A DNA stretch of 64,000 nt from RGIG4608 sp045643885 (GTDB lineage Bacteria; Bacillota; Clostridia; Oscillospirales; CAG-272), in the NCBI GenBank assembly GCA_045643885.1, contig JAZRFY010000029.1, positions 53,796-117,795 of the forward strand. Direction: 5' to 3'. How positions within the stretch are numbered: the first letter of the stretch is position 1; every line of letters begins with the position of its first letter. Shown piece after piece: positions 33,277-41,859 of this stretch. Both the position numbers and the translations under genes were made by a program. A model generated the notes under the pieces. That model had not been told where the DNA came from. It saw only the letters and a list, made by a program, of their open reading frames with translations, and ran no database searches.

Positions 33277-36111
33277 TTATTTGTGCAAAATTTTCTTTAA
33301 ATATTGACCTGTATAGCTTGACTCATTTTGAGCAACCTCTTCAGGAGTGCCACAAGCAACCAAAGTGCCACCTGCATCTCCTCCCTCGGGACCAAGATCA
33401 ATTATATGATCGGCACTTTTGATGACGTCAAGATTGTGCTCTATTACAAGAACAGTATTTCCTCCGTCAACAAGTCTTTGAAGTATTGAAAGAAGCTTTG
33501 AAACGTCTTCGGTGTGGAGTCCTGTTGTGGGCTCATCAAGAATATAGATAGTTTTTCCTGTGCTTCTCTTGGCAAGCTCAGTAGCCAATTTGACTCTTTG
33601 CGCTTCACCGCCCGAAAGTGTCGTTGAGGATTGACCAATCTTGATATAGCCAAGACCTACGTCGTTTAAGGTTTCAAGCTTTTTGCGAAGCCTAGGAAGT
33701 CCGTCAAAGAATTCAAGACCTTCTTCTATAGTCATATCGAGAACGTCAGAAATATTCTTTCCCTTGAATTTAACCTCAAGGGTGTCATGATTATAGCGCT
33801 TGCCCTTGCAAACGTCACAAGTAACGTATACGTCGGGTAAGAAGTGCATTTCTATGCATTTAACACCGTCACCTTCACAGGCTTCGCATCTTCCACCCTT
33901 TACGTTGAATGAAAATCTTCCCGATTTATATCCTCTTGCTTTTGCATCGGTCGTTTGAGCAAAAAGCTCTCTTATATCGGTAAATAATCCTGTATAGGTT
34001 GCAGGATTTGAACGAGGTGTTCTTCCAATAGGGCTTTGGTCAATGCAAATAACCTTATCAAGATGCTCATATCCGATGATTTTATCGTGTTCACCGGGGA
34101 CTTGATAATAGGCATTATTAAGCTTTGTTGCAAGCTTAGGATATAGTATTCCGTTGACAAGAGAAGATTTGCCGGATCCCGAAACACCGCTGACAACCGT
34201 CAATGTGCCAAGAGGAATTTTAACGTTGATGCTCTTAAGATTGTGCTCTCTTGCTCCAAAAATTTCAAGATAGTTGCCGTTCCCTTGTCTTCTTGACTTG
34301 GGCAACGGTATTTTTTTTCTTCTTGAAAGGTATGCAGCGGTTATAGACTTGGTATCATTCATCAGCTCTTCGGGTGTGCCTGCGGCAACAACTCTTCCAC
34401 CGTGAATACCTGCACCAGGACCGATATCGATAATATAGTCGGATTCGAGCATGGTTTCTTCATCGTGTTCAACTACGATGACTGTATTTCCCATATCTCT
34501 GAGCTTTTTAAGAGTTGCAATGAGCTTTGAGTTATCTCTTTGGTGCAAGCCAATGCTTGGCTCGTCAAGTATATATAATACACCGACAAGAGAAGATCCA
34601 ATTTGCGTTGCAAGACGGATTCTTTGTGCTTCACCGCCAGAAAGCGAGCCTGACTTTCTTGACAACGTAAGATAATCAAGTCCTACGCTTGAAAGAAAGC
34701 TAAGTCGTGCTCTGATTTCTTTAAGAATCTCCTTTGCAATAGCTTCATCAGTTGAAGAAAGCTTTAACGAGTTTATGAAATCAAAGCTATATTTTATTTG
34801 CATGTCACAGAATTTGTCGATTGGCAAATCACCTACAGTAACTGAAAGCGCTGCAGGCGACAAACGTCTGCCATGACATTCAGGACAAGGCGCATCCTCG
34901 ATGAATTCGTCATAATAATCGGCATTGTTTTGCATATTCATTCTTTGCTCGATTATTTTAAGGATACCGTCAAATTTGGCTTTTTGTCTATGAGCCTCTC
35001 CACCGAAATATCTAACTATTTCATAAGTTTCATCACCGCTTCCGTTAAGAAGGACGTTGATGGCTTCGGGAGAAAAGTTTTCTATGGGAGTGTCCAAGTC
35101 AAATCCGAATCTTTGTCCAACTGCTATAAAAAGTGGACCGTTCCAGCTCTCTTCGTCAAGTGACTTGAAGCCATTAACTGCGATAGCTCCGTTATGAAGA
35201 GTGACTGATTTATCGGGAATGATTTTATCGATAGAAAGCTTTCTTAAAGTACCAAGTCCAAAGCATTTAGGACATGCTCCTGTGGGATTGTTGAATGAAA
35301 ACATTCGAGGCTCAAGGTCGCCGATTGAAAATCCGTGCTCTTCACAAGCATAGGACTGAGAAAACGCCATCTCGGTGCTTTCTTCTCCGTCTCTTGGAAC
35401 GGTTACAATGAGAAGATAACCTTCCGAAGCTGAAAGCGCATTTTCAACAGAATCTGAGAGTCTTGAGCGCATATCACTGCGCATCACAAGACGGTCGATA
35501 ACTATTTCAATATTGTGCTTTTTGTTTTTGTCGAGTGCTATTTCTTCGTCAAGCTCGTAAAGATTTCCGTCCACTCTTACACGAACGTAACCGCTTTTCT
35601 TTGCATCTGAGAAAATCTTTTCGTGTCTTCCCTTTTGAGCTCTGACTACTGGAGAAAGTACAAGAAATCTTGTCCCTTCTTCCATTGTCATAATTCTGTC
35701 GATGATTTGGTCTATGGTCTGACGTCTTATTTCTTTTCCGCAAAAAGGACAGTGAGGTACGCCGATTCGGGCATATAACAGTCTTAAATAGTCGTATATT
35801 TCAGTAACTGTACCAACTGTCGATCTTGGATTTTTAGAGGTTGTTTTTTGGTCTATTGAGATAGCCGGTGACAAGCCCTCGATTGAATCAATATCGGGCT
35901 TATCCATTTGACCTAAAAACATTCTGGCATATGAGGAGAGAGATTCAACAAACTGTCTATGGCCTTCGGCATAGATAGTGTCAAAGGCAAGTGACGTTTT
36001 TCCCGAGCCTGATAATCCGGTCAGTATAACAAGCTTATCTCTTGGGATGGTTACGTCAATGTTTTTGAGGTTGTTGACTCTTGCTCCCTTAACAATTATA
36101 TTTTTTGTCAT
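33277..36111 (-). CDS. uvrA: Excinuclease ABC subunit A
   Basis: A 944-residue UvrA. Two ABC modules are visible: Walker A GLSGSGKTS and GVSGSGKSS, and signatures LSGGEAQRIRLA and LSGGEAQRVKLA. Two zinc modules are present, one ending GACPKC and one CEACEGDG. It scans DNA for bulky damage and loads UvrB. Full length. It follows uvrB by 11 bases and is the last gene of a unit starting with a cobW gene. Confidence 0.98.
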   Translation of the reverse strand: MTKNIIVKGARVNNLKNIDVTIPRDKLVILTGLSGSGKTSLAFDTIYAEGHRQFVESLSSYARMFLGQMDKPDIDSIEGLSPAISIDQKTTSKNPRSTVGTVTEIYDYLRLLYARIGVPHCPFCGKEIRRQTIDQIIDRIMTMEEGTRFLVLSPVVRAQKGRHEKIFSDAKKSGYVRVRVDGNLYELDEEIALDKNKKHNIEIVIDRLVMRSDMRSRLSDSVENALSASEGYLLIVTVPRDGEESTEMAFSQSYACEEHGFSIGDLEPRMFSFNNPTGACPKCFGLGTLRKLSIDKIIPDKSVTLHNGAIAVNGFKSLDEESWNGPLFIAVGQRFGFDLDTPIENFSPEAINVLLNGSGDETYEIVRYFGGEAHRQKAKFDGILKIIEQRMNMQNNADYYDEFIEDAPCPECHGRRLSPAALSVTVGDLPIDKFCDMQIKYSFDFINSLKLSSTDEAIAKEILKEIRARLSFLSSVGLDYLTLSRKSGSLSGGEAQRIRLATQIGSSLVGVLYILDEPSIGLHQRDNSKLIATLKKLRDMGNTVIVVEHDEETMLESDYIIDIGPGAGIHGGRVVAAGTPEELMNDTKSITAAYLSRRKKIPLPKSRRQGNGNYLEIFGAREHNLKSINVKIPLGTLTVVSGVSGSGKSSLVNGILYPKLATKLNNAYYQVPGEHDKIIGYEHLDKVICIDQSPIGRTPRSNPATYTGLFTDIRELFAQTTDAKARGYKSGRFSFNVKGGRCEACEGDGVKCIEMHFLPDVYVTCDVCKGKRYNHDTLEVKFKGKNISDVLDMTIEEGLEFFDGLPRLRKKLETLNDVGLGYIKIGQSSTTLSGGEAQRVKLATELAKRSTGKTIYILDEPTTGLHTEDVSKLLSILQRLVDGGNTVLVIEHNLDVIKSADHIIDLGPEGGDAGGTLVACGTPEEVAQNESSYTGQYLKKILHK

Positions 36112-36122
36112 TTTATATCCTT

Positions 36123-38096
36123 TTATTTGTTATTTCTGATTTCTGCAATCTTATCTCGCAAGAACGCAGCCTTTTCAAATTCAAGATGATGAGCAGCCTC
36201 TCGCATTTCCTTAGTGAGCTTTTCAATAAGTGAGTCTCTTTCTTTTTTGCTCATCTTCTTGATATCTTTTTTAGACTTCTTTGAGGTATCGTCATCGCGC
36301 ATACCAAGATCAATAAGATCTCTGACACCCTTGACAATTGTTTTCGGAATAATTCCGTGTTCATTATTATAATCGGTTTGGATTTTACGTCTTCTGTTGG
36401 TTTCGGAGATTGCACGCTCCATAGAACCGGTTATTTTATCAGCATACATAATAACTTTGCCATCTACATTTCTTGCTGCACGGCCAATTGTTTGTATGAG
36501 AGACGTTTCGGCTCTTAAAAATCCTTCTTTATCGGCGTCAAGTATTGCAACAAGTGAAACCTCGGGTATATCAAGTCCCTCTCTTAAAAGGTTGATTCCA
36601 ACGAGAACGTCAAACTTTCCAAGTCTTAAATCTCGAATAATCTCAATTCGTTCCAAGGTGTCAACGTTAAAGTGGATGTATCTAACCTTTATGCCGTTGT
36701 TTTTTAGATATTCGGTAAGGTCCTCTGCCATTTGCTTTGTAAGCGTTGTAACAAGGACGCGCTCGTTCTTTTCCACTCTTTTCTTGATTTCACCCATAAG
36801 GTCATCAACTTGTCCTTCAATGGGACGAACGATGATTTCGGGATCAACAAGACCTGTAGGCCTTATGATTTGTTCAACGATTTGAGTGGAATTTTCTTTT
36901 TCATAATCAGCAGGGGTTGCACTGACGAAGATAGCTTGATTTATCTTATCTTCAAATTCTTCGAATCTAAGTGGACGGTTATCATATGCTGATGGCAAAC
37001 GGAAACCGAAATCGATAAGATTCTTCTTTCTTGCTGTATCGCCACTGCTCATTCCTCTGACCTGAGGTATTGATACGTGGGATTCATCGACGATAAGAAG
37101 ATAATCGTCGGGCAAGTAATCGAGCAGGGTGTAGGGCGTGCTTCCGACAGGTCTTCCGGAAAGGATTCTTGAGTAGTTTTCTACTCCCGAGCAAAATCCT
37201 ACCTCACGAAGCATTTCCATGTCGTATTTTACTCTATCACTTATTCTTTGTGCTTCGATATATTTGTTTTGAGATTCAAAGAATTTAACTCTTTCATTCA
37301 TCTCGTTAAAAATTTCATTGATCGCAGCCTCGCGCTTTTCATCGGACACTGCGTAGTGTGTTGCAGGAAATATTGCAACGTAAGACATTACGCGAAGAAT
37401 TTCACCAGTTACAACGTTGATTTCGGAAATTCTATCGATTTCATCGCCAAAGAATTCAACACGGATAGCCTTATCTCCACTGGATGCAGGAAAAATTTCA
37501 ACAGTATCTCCTCTGACACGGAAATTATCTCTGACGAAATTTATATCGTTTCTGTCATAGCTGATGGAAATCAATCTTCTGATAAGCTTATCTCTGCTCA
37601 TCTCCATGCCAGGTCTTAAATCGATGACGAGATTCTTATATTCTTCGGGATCACCGAGCGAATAAATGCAAGAAACGGAAGCAACGATGATTACGTCTCG
37701 CCTTTCAAATAATGACGAGGTAGCGCTATGTCTGAGCATATCGATTTCATCATTAATGAGAGCATCCTTTTCGATATATACGTCTTTTCCCGGAATATAT
37801 GCCTCGGGTTGGTAATAATCGTAATATGAAACGAAATATTCAACTGCATTTTCGGGGAAAAACTCACGAAATTCTGAGCAAAGCTGTGCTGCAAGAGTTT
37901 TATTATGTGCAAGAACAAGAGTTGGTCTGTTCAAATTGGAAATTACATTAGCCATGGTAAAGGTTTTACCGGAGCCTGTAACACCAAGGAGGGTTTGCAT
38001 TCTATCCCCTCGTTCAACTCCGTTTGTTAAAGCTTTAATGGCTTCGGGCTGGTCTCCGGTCGGCTTGTATTGGGAAACTAACTTAAATTTATTCAT
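36123..38096 (-). CDS. uvrB: Excinuclease ABC subunit B
   Basis: A 657-residue helicase-like damage verifier. Walker A is GVTGSGKTFTMA, the beta-hairpin region is SYYDYYQPEAYIP, and motifs V-VI are DADKEGFLR and GRAARN. A C-terminal UVR domain (about 620-655) binds UvrC. It overlaps the upstream ydcF by 8 bases (ATGAATAA). uvrC is not in the window. Confidence 0.98.
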   Translation of the reverse strand: MNKFKLVSQYKPTGDQPEAIKALTNGVERGDRMQTLLGVTGSGKTFTMANVISNLNRPTLVLAHNKTLAAQLCSEFREFFPENAVEYFVSYYDYYQPEAYIPGKDVYIEKDALINDEIDMLRHSATSSLFERRDVIIVASVSCIYSLGDPEEYKNLVIDLRPGMEMSRDKLIRRLISISYDRNDINFVRDNFRVRGDTVEIFPASSGDKAIRVEFFGDEIDRISEINVVTGEILRVMSYVAIFPATHYAVSDEKREAAINEIFNEMNERVKFFESQNKYIEAQRISDRVKYDMEMLREVGFCSGVENYSRILSGRPVGSTPYTLLDYLPDDYLLIVDESHVSIPQVRGMSSGDTARKKNLIDFGFRLPSAYDNRPLRFEEFEDKINQAIFVSATPADYEKENSTQIVEQIIRPTGLVDPEIIVRPIEGQVDDLMGEIKKRVEKNERVLVTTLTKQMAEDLTEYLKNNGIKVRYIHFNVDTLERIEIIRDLRLGKFDVLVGINLLREGLDIPEVSLVAILDADKEGFLRAETSLIQTIGRAARNVDGKVIMYADKITGSMERAISETNRRRKIQTDYNNEHGIIPKTIVKGVRDLIDLGMRDDDTSKKSKKDIKKMSKKERDSLIEKLTKEMREAAHHLEFEKAAFLRDKIAEIRNNK

Positions 38097-38784
38097 TCGT
38101 AGCCTCCCATTTGTTGATATATTTGGGCTTGGGCATCATTTCGGAATAGATAACGTCCTTCATTCTTGCTAAATATTCGCGCAAGCTATAGATGGGTTGC
38201 TTACTATACGTGCGAAGCGCGCCGTCAAGTCCGTATGCCTCAAGTCCTAATTGTTTTGCAATATATATTGCACGGTGCAAGTGGTATTTTTGGCTAACAA
38301 TAAGAATTCTATCGTATCCATAGACATTTTTGGCTCTATAAATGCTCTCATATGTGGAGAGGCCGTAGCCGTCGCAGATAATATTTATATCATCAATGCC
38401 ATTATTGTTAAGAACCTTTTTCATTGTGACAGTTTCCTCATAATCACTGTGTTCACTGTCTCCACTGATCAAAATATAATGTGACTTTCCGTCTTCAAAT
38501 GCGTGATATGCTGCCATCAATCTGTCATAGAGCATATCGGTAGGTGTTCCGTCACTCTTAACCCCTGCACCAAGGATAAGTATACAGTCAAAATCATCGG
38601 ATATTTTTATAAGCTCATCAACCGAATAGATATTATCGTTAGTTTGTTCATATATATTGAGATTTATGATTAAAACGAAGAGAAAAACAAGCGCGAGAAC
38701 AAAAGATGCATAAGAAATTACTTTAAGCATCGATTTTCTATTGTTTTTGCAAAAATCAACAAAACCTTGAATAAATTTGCTCAT
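38089..38784 (-). CDS. YdcF/SanA-like DUF218 membrane protein
   Basis: A 231-residue protein with one N-terminal membrane helix (about 20-43) and a DUF218 Rossmann-like domain. Typical pieces are LGAGVKSDGTPTDMLYDRLMAA and the SGDSEHSDYEE loop. Family members (ElyC, SanA, YdcF) affect envelope integrity, but the chemistry is not settled. The gene is placed between a CobW-like gene and uvrB and overlaps uvrB by 8 bases, so it is part of that transcript. Confidence 0.85.
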   Translation of the reverse strand: MSKFIQGFVDFCKNNRKSMLKVISYASFVLALVFLFVLIINLNIYEQTNDNIYSVDELIKISDDFDCILILGAGVKSDGTPTDMLYDRLMAAYHAFEDGKSHYILISGDSEHSDYEETVTMKKVLNNNGIDDINIICDGYGLSTYESIYRAKNVYGYDRILIVSQKYHLHRAIYIAKQLGLEAYGLDGALRTYSKQPIYSLREYLARMKDVIYSEMMPKPKYINKWEATNE

Positions 38785-38808
38785 AATTCTCTCCTTTATA
38801 ATTATATA

Positions 38809-39753
38809 TTAATAAAACGTTGCAAGCTCAGGATTGGGCTTTACTGCAAATGAGGTAGCTTCTGCATAAAGTACAGGACCTACTCTATTATACATAGGAT
38901 GATGTTCAATCTTGATTTTTGCAGTTAAAAGCACCCAATCTCCTGTGTTTAACGATATGTTTTCATTGAATTTGCAAACAAGTCCTGCAAAGGTGATATC
39001 GTCAGCGCAACAAGTCATAACGTGTCTGCCAATTATAGCAGAAGCGTCACCGAGATTTGCATCGCGTGCTACAAGCCCCTTGAATTTTACAGTTTTACCC
39101 TTGTATTTGTCGACGTCTTCTCCCATATCTCTATACCAAATAGCATAGTCCTTGTCATCTATTTCGATAACGTCGGCATCAACGTCAAAAGGAAGCTCGT
39201 CTTCGATATCATCATATTCGATGCTTCCATCAGGAAAATCGTATACAATCTCAGCTCGTGGATTAACGCCACGGACAATTTTATGTATGCTTTCCCTGTC
39301 TGCATCTTTAGTTGCGCGATTAAGGACAACCATTTCGCAAACTGAGAGTTTATCGAACATAAGTGATCTCATATTGGCATTATAAAGCTCAAAGGTTGAG
39401 CAATCTGCAGCCATAACTATCTGGAAAATATCCCAACATTCGGGCATATTCATAAACAAGGGTTCAAGCTGCCACATGCCGTTATATTCAACGATGATTC
39501 TATCGATAATATGCTTGTTTGTGATAGCATTGAGGTTGTCAAGTGTGATATCTTCCTCGTTTTCTATATTGTGGAGATATACGTTTTGTCCCCAAAAGCG
39601 AGAGGGATCATATTCATCAATGCCTTCTTCACAGCAAATGAGCATGGTTTTCTCACCTGAATTGAATCTTTGATCCTCTAAGGATTCTTGAATCATATGT
39701 GTTTTTCCACCTTCAAGAAATCCCACGAATAAATATACGGGAATCTTTTTCAT
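38809..39753 (-). CDS. CobW-like GTPase with a TIGR03943-type C-terminal domain
   Basis: A 314-residue protein. The P-loop is GFLEGGKT (11-18), as in the CobW/G3E group, but other motifs are altered. The CxCC metal motif is absent, the glutamate segment reads EYNGMW, and the NKxD box is NRAT. From about residue 215 a beta-rich domain contains RHVMTCCADD (Cys248-Cys249) and later HHPMYNRVGPVLYAEA. This resembles the end of TIGR03943/YcgQ permease-associated proteins. No DUF318 permease is in the window. It follows a His-rich cobW gene by 11 bases, suggesting joint work in metal handling. Confidence 0.7.
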   Translation of the reverse strand: MKKIPVYLFVGFLEGGKTHMIQESLEDQRFNSGEKTMLICCEEGIDEYDPSRFWGQNVYLHNIENEEDITLDNLNAITNKHIIDRIIVEYNGMWQLEPLFMNMPECWDIFQIVMAADCSTFELYNANMRSLMFDKLSVCEMVVLNRATKDADRESIHKIVRGVNPRAEIVYDFPDGSIEYDDIEDELPFDVDADVIEIDDKDYAIWYRDMGEDVDKYKGKTVKFKGLVARDANLGDASAIIGRHVMTCCADDITFAGLVCKFNENISLNTGDWVLLTAKIKIEHHPMYNRVGPVLYAEATSFAVKPNPELATFY

Positions 39754-39764
39754 TTTGTCACCTA

Positions 39765-40886
39765 TTATTTAAAAAGTTCTGAAATTTCTTCTTTATTGAT
39801 ATGTGAACCGATTACACATATCTTGCCTATAACGTCGGCATTGCCTCTTCTGACATCGGTTTCCTCGGGAATGTAATCAAAATAAATCCATTCTCCATCG
39901 ATTGAATCAACAATACCCTTTGCTCTCAAAATAATGCCGTATTTATAGCCTTTTTCGAGCTCTTTGAGAATGTTTTCGATGTCCTCGCAACTGAATTTCT
40001 TTGCTGTTTCAATGCCCCATGATTCAAACACCTCATCTGCATGATGATGGTGGTGATGCTCGTGATGATCGTGGCATCCACATTCACAATGCTCGTCGTG
40101 TTCGTGATGAGTATGATGTTCATGATGGTCGTGATGGTCGTCATGATGTTCATGGCATCCACAATCGCAATCTTCATCGTGGTTATGATGGTGATGCTCA
40201 TGGTGATGATCGTGACAACCACAGTTGCACTCTTCGTCGTGATGGTGGTGATGGTGGTGTTCATGCTCAATTTCTTCAAGAGCCTTTTCAAGAGAATTAG
40301 AGTGCTCTATAGCATCAAGAATTTGGTTTCCTTTAAGCTTGTCCCAATCAGTTGTGATAATTGTTGCATCGGAATTCTTTTCTCTTAAAATTGCTACACA
40401 TTCAGCGATTTTAGCTTCACTTGCCTTTGATGTATGGCTAAGAACGATACATTTTGCTTCTTCAATTTGGTTGTTGAAGAATTCACCGAAATTTTTCATA
40501 TACATTTTGCACTTGTTTACGTCGGCAACTGTTGTAAGACCGTTGAGTGTGATATCGTGGTCAAGAACCTTTTGAGTGGCTTTGATTACATCAGAAAGCT
40601 TACCGACACCGGAAGGCTCGATAATGATTCTATCTGGATTATATGTTTTTATCGCCTCTTCAAGAGCTGCAGAAAAATCACCGACCAGGCTACAGCAAAT
40701 GCAGCCGGAATTCATCTCGGTGATATTGATTCCGGAATCCTTTAAGAAGCCTCCGTCAATACCGATTTGACCGAATTCATTTTCAATGAGCATAAGCTTT
40801 TCTCCGGTATATGCTTCTGCAATCATTTTTTTAATGAGTGTTGTTTTTCCTGCTCCTAAAAAGCCTGAATATATATCAATTTTCAT
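39765..40886 (-). CDS. CobW/G3E-family metallochaperone GTPase with His/Cys-rich repeats
   Basis: A 373-residue GTPase. The P-loop is GFLGAGKTT (8-16), the metal motif is GCICC (61-65) and the switch is EPSG. The usual NKxD box is not clear (SHTSKAS). Residues 208-282 contain about 39 histidines and nine cysteines, including three CxCGCH units at 220, 240 and 267. A normal CobW C-terminal domain (ILRAKGIV) follows. Such GTPases insert or buffer zinc, cobalt or nickel; the repeats look like a metal store. It heads the unit that ends in uvrBA, from a promoter at 40927-40955. Confidence 0.88.
   Translation of the reverse strand: MKIDIYSGFLGAGKTTLIKKMIAEAYTGEKLMLIENEFGQIGIDGGFLKDSGINITEMNSGCICCSLVGDFSAALEEAIKTYNPDRIIIEPSGVGKLSDVIKATQKVLDHDITLNGLTTVADVNKCKMYMKNFGEFFNNQIEEAKCIVLSHTSKASEAKIAECVAILREKNSDATIITTDWDKLKGNQILDAIEHSNSLEKALEEIEHEHHHHHHHDEECNCGCHDHHHEHHHHNHDEDCDCGCHEHHDDHHDHHEHHTHHEHDEHCECGCHDHHEHHHHHHADEVFESWGIETAKKFSCEDIENILKELEKGYKYGIILRAKGIVDSIDGEWIYFDYIPEETDVRRGNADVIGKICVIGSHINKEEISELFK
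40041..40265 (-). repeat. Coding repeat for three His/Cys-rich modules in the CobW protein
   Basis: DNA encoding residues 208-282. Three modules each begin HDE and contain CxCGCH, followed by a histidine run of varying length. The DNA copies differ at many third positions and in length, so they are not a recent exact duplication. Confidence 0.8.
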
Positions 40887-40926
40887 TGTTAGATCTCCTT
40901 TTACAAATAATAATATACCAACTTAT

Positions 40927-40955
40927 ATTTTACCTCAAATAATTATTAATGTCAA
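40927..40955 (-). promoter_or_regulatory. Promoter of the cobW-uvrBA unit
   Basis: Minus strand TTGACA (40955-40950), 17 bases, TAAAAT (40932-40927). The spacer contains an AT-rich near-palindrome around AATAATTATT that could bind a metal regulator; no full Zur or Fur box was recognised. Confidence 0.65.
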
Positions 40956-40973
40956 CATAAGATATCAAAAATA

Positions 40974-41002
40974 TTGACTTTATTTATTATTTATGTTAGT
41001 AT
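40974..41002 (+). promoter_or_regulatory. Promoter of rnhA-ASCH
   Basis: TTGACT (40974-40979), 17 bases, TAGTAT (40997-41002) with TG before the -10. It is divergent from the cobW promoter, and the two -35 elements are 18 bases apart. Confidence 0.65.
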
Positions 41003-41032
41003 TAATATATAAACTTTGAAACGGAGAACTTT

Positions 41033-41473
41033 ATGAAACACGTTGATATATATACGGACGGTGCTTGTCGAGGAAATCCCGGTAAGGGTGGATGGGGTGC
41101 AATCCTTGTTTACGGAACAACCGAAAAGGAGCTCTCAGGTGGCGAGCGCGAAACCACTAATAATAGAATGGAGCTTACAGCTGCAATTAAGGCGCTTTCA
41201 GCTCTTAAGGAAAAATGTGAAATAACACTTTATTCTGACTCGAAATATATGATTGACGCTATAGAAAAGGGGTGGGCGCAATCCTGGAAGGCGAAGGGAT
41301 GGAAAAAGGCAGATAAATCCCCTGCCCTTAATCCCGATCTTTGGGAGAAGCTTTTAAAGTTAATTGAGCTCCATGACGTAAGCTTTGTATGGGTAAAGGG
41401 ACATGCAGGACACACGTATAACGAGCGCTGCGATAAGCTTGCCACCGATTTTGCTGATTCTTTTGTTGATTGA
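41033..41473 (+). CDS. rnhA: Ribonuclease HI
   Basis: A 146-residue type 1 RNase H. The acidic residues are in YTDGACRGNPG (Asp near 8), NNRMELTAA (Glu), YSDSKYM (Asp), and a C-terminal GHAGHTYNERCDKLAT (His and Asp). It removes RNA from RNA-DNA hybrids. A CGGAGAA site precedes the ATG. The stop is followed one base later by the ATG of an ASCH gene. Confidence 0.96.
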   Translation: MKHVDIYTDGACRGNPGKGGWGAILVYGTTEKELSGGERETTNNRMELTAAIKALSALKEKCEITLYSDSKYMIDAIEKGWAQSWKAKGWKKADKSPALNPDLWEKLLKLIELHDVSFVWVKGHAGHTYNERCDKLATDFADSFVD

Positions 41474-41474
41474 T

Positions 41475-41810
41475 ATGGAACATAGAATGAATTTATGTAA
41501 TGCCCCTTTTATTTCGATCCAATCGGGCAGAAAAACTGTTGAGATGCGATTGAATGATGAAAGAAGAAGCTCATTGAAAATCGATGATATTATTATTTTT
41601 ACAAACAACGATACTCAAGAGGAGTTGACTGTTAAAGTAATTGAAGTTACACCATATAAAGACTTTTTTGAGCTTTATTTGCATTATGACAAAACTGAGA
41701 TAGGATATACTGAGGATGAGGCCGGCGATCCTTGTGATATGTATCAATATTATCCTAAAGAAAAAATTGAACAATACGGTGCTTTAGCTATCAGAATTCA
41801 AGTAATATAA
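41475..41810 (+). CDS. ASCH-domain protein
   Basis: A 111-residue small beta-barrel protein. The N-terminal ISIQSGRKTVEMRLNDERR and C-terminal YYPKEKIEQYGALAIRI are the ASCH signature. ASCH domains are thought to bind RNA, and some are nucleases or acetylcytidine hydrolases. Which applies here is not clear. The start is one base after rnhA with no separate strong ribosome binding site; a second ATG at 41487 with GGAA upstream is an alternative. A strong terminator follows. Confidence 0.8.
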   Translation: MEHRMNLCNAPFISIQSGRKTVEMRLNDERRSSLKIDDIIIFTNNDTQEELTVKVIEVTPYKDFFELYLHYDKTEIGYTEDEAGDPCDMYQYYPKEKIEQYGALAIRIQVI

Positions 41811-41840
41811 AAAACCTGCAAGATAACTCTTGCAGGTTTT
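41811..41840. terminator. Bidirectional terminator with ATTTTT tandem tract
   Basis: AAAACCTGCAAG / CTTGCAGGTTTT, 12 perfect pairs and a 6-base loop. It separates the converging ASCH and acyl-CoA ligase genes. On the plus side it is followed by four copies of ATTTTT (to about 41860). Confidence 0.9.
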
Positions 41841-41859
41841 ATTTTTATTTTTATTTTTA

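Noticed and set aside
40001..40388. Open frames on the plus strand, one rich in Met/Val and one rich in Asp/His
   Set aside because: They lie exactly opposite the His-rich segment of the CobW gene, and their odd composition is the complement of histidine codons. No start site or ribosome binding site supports them.
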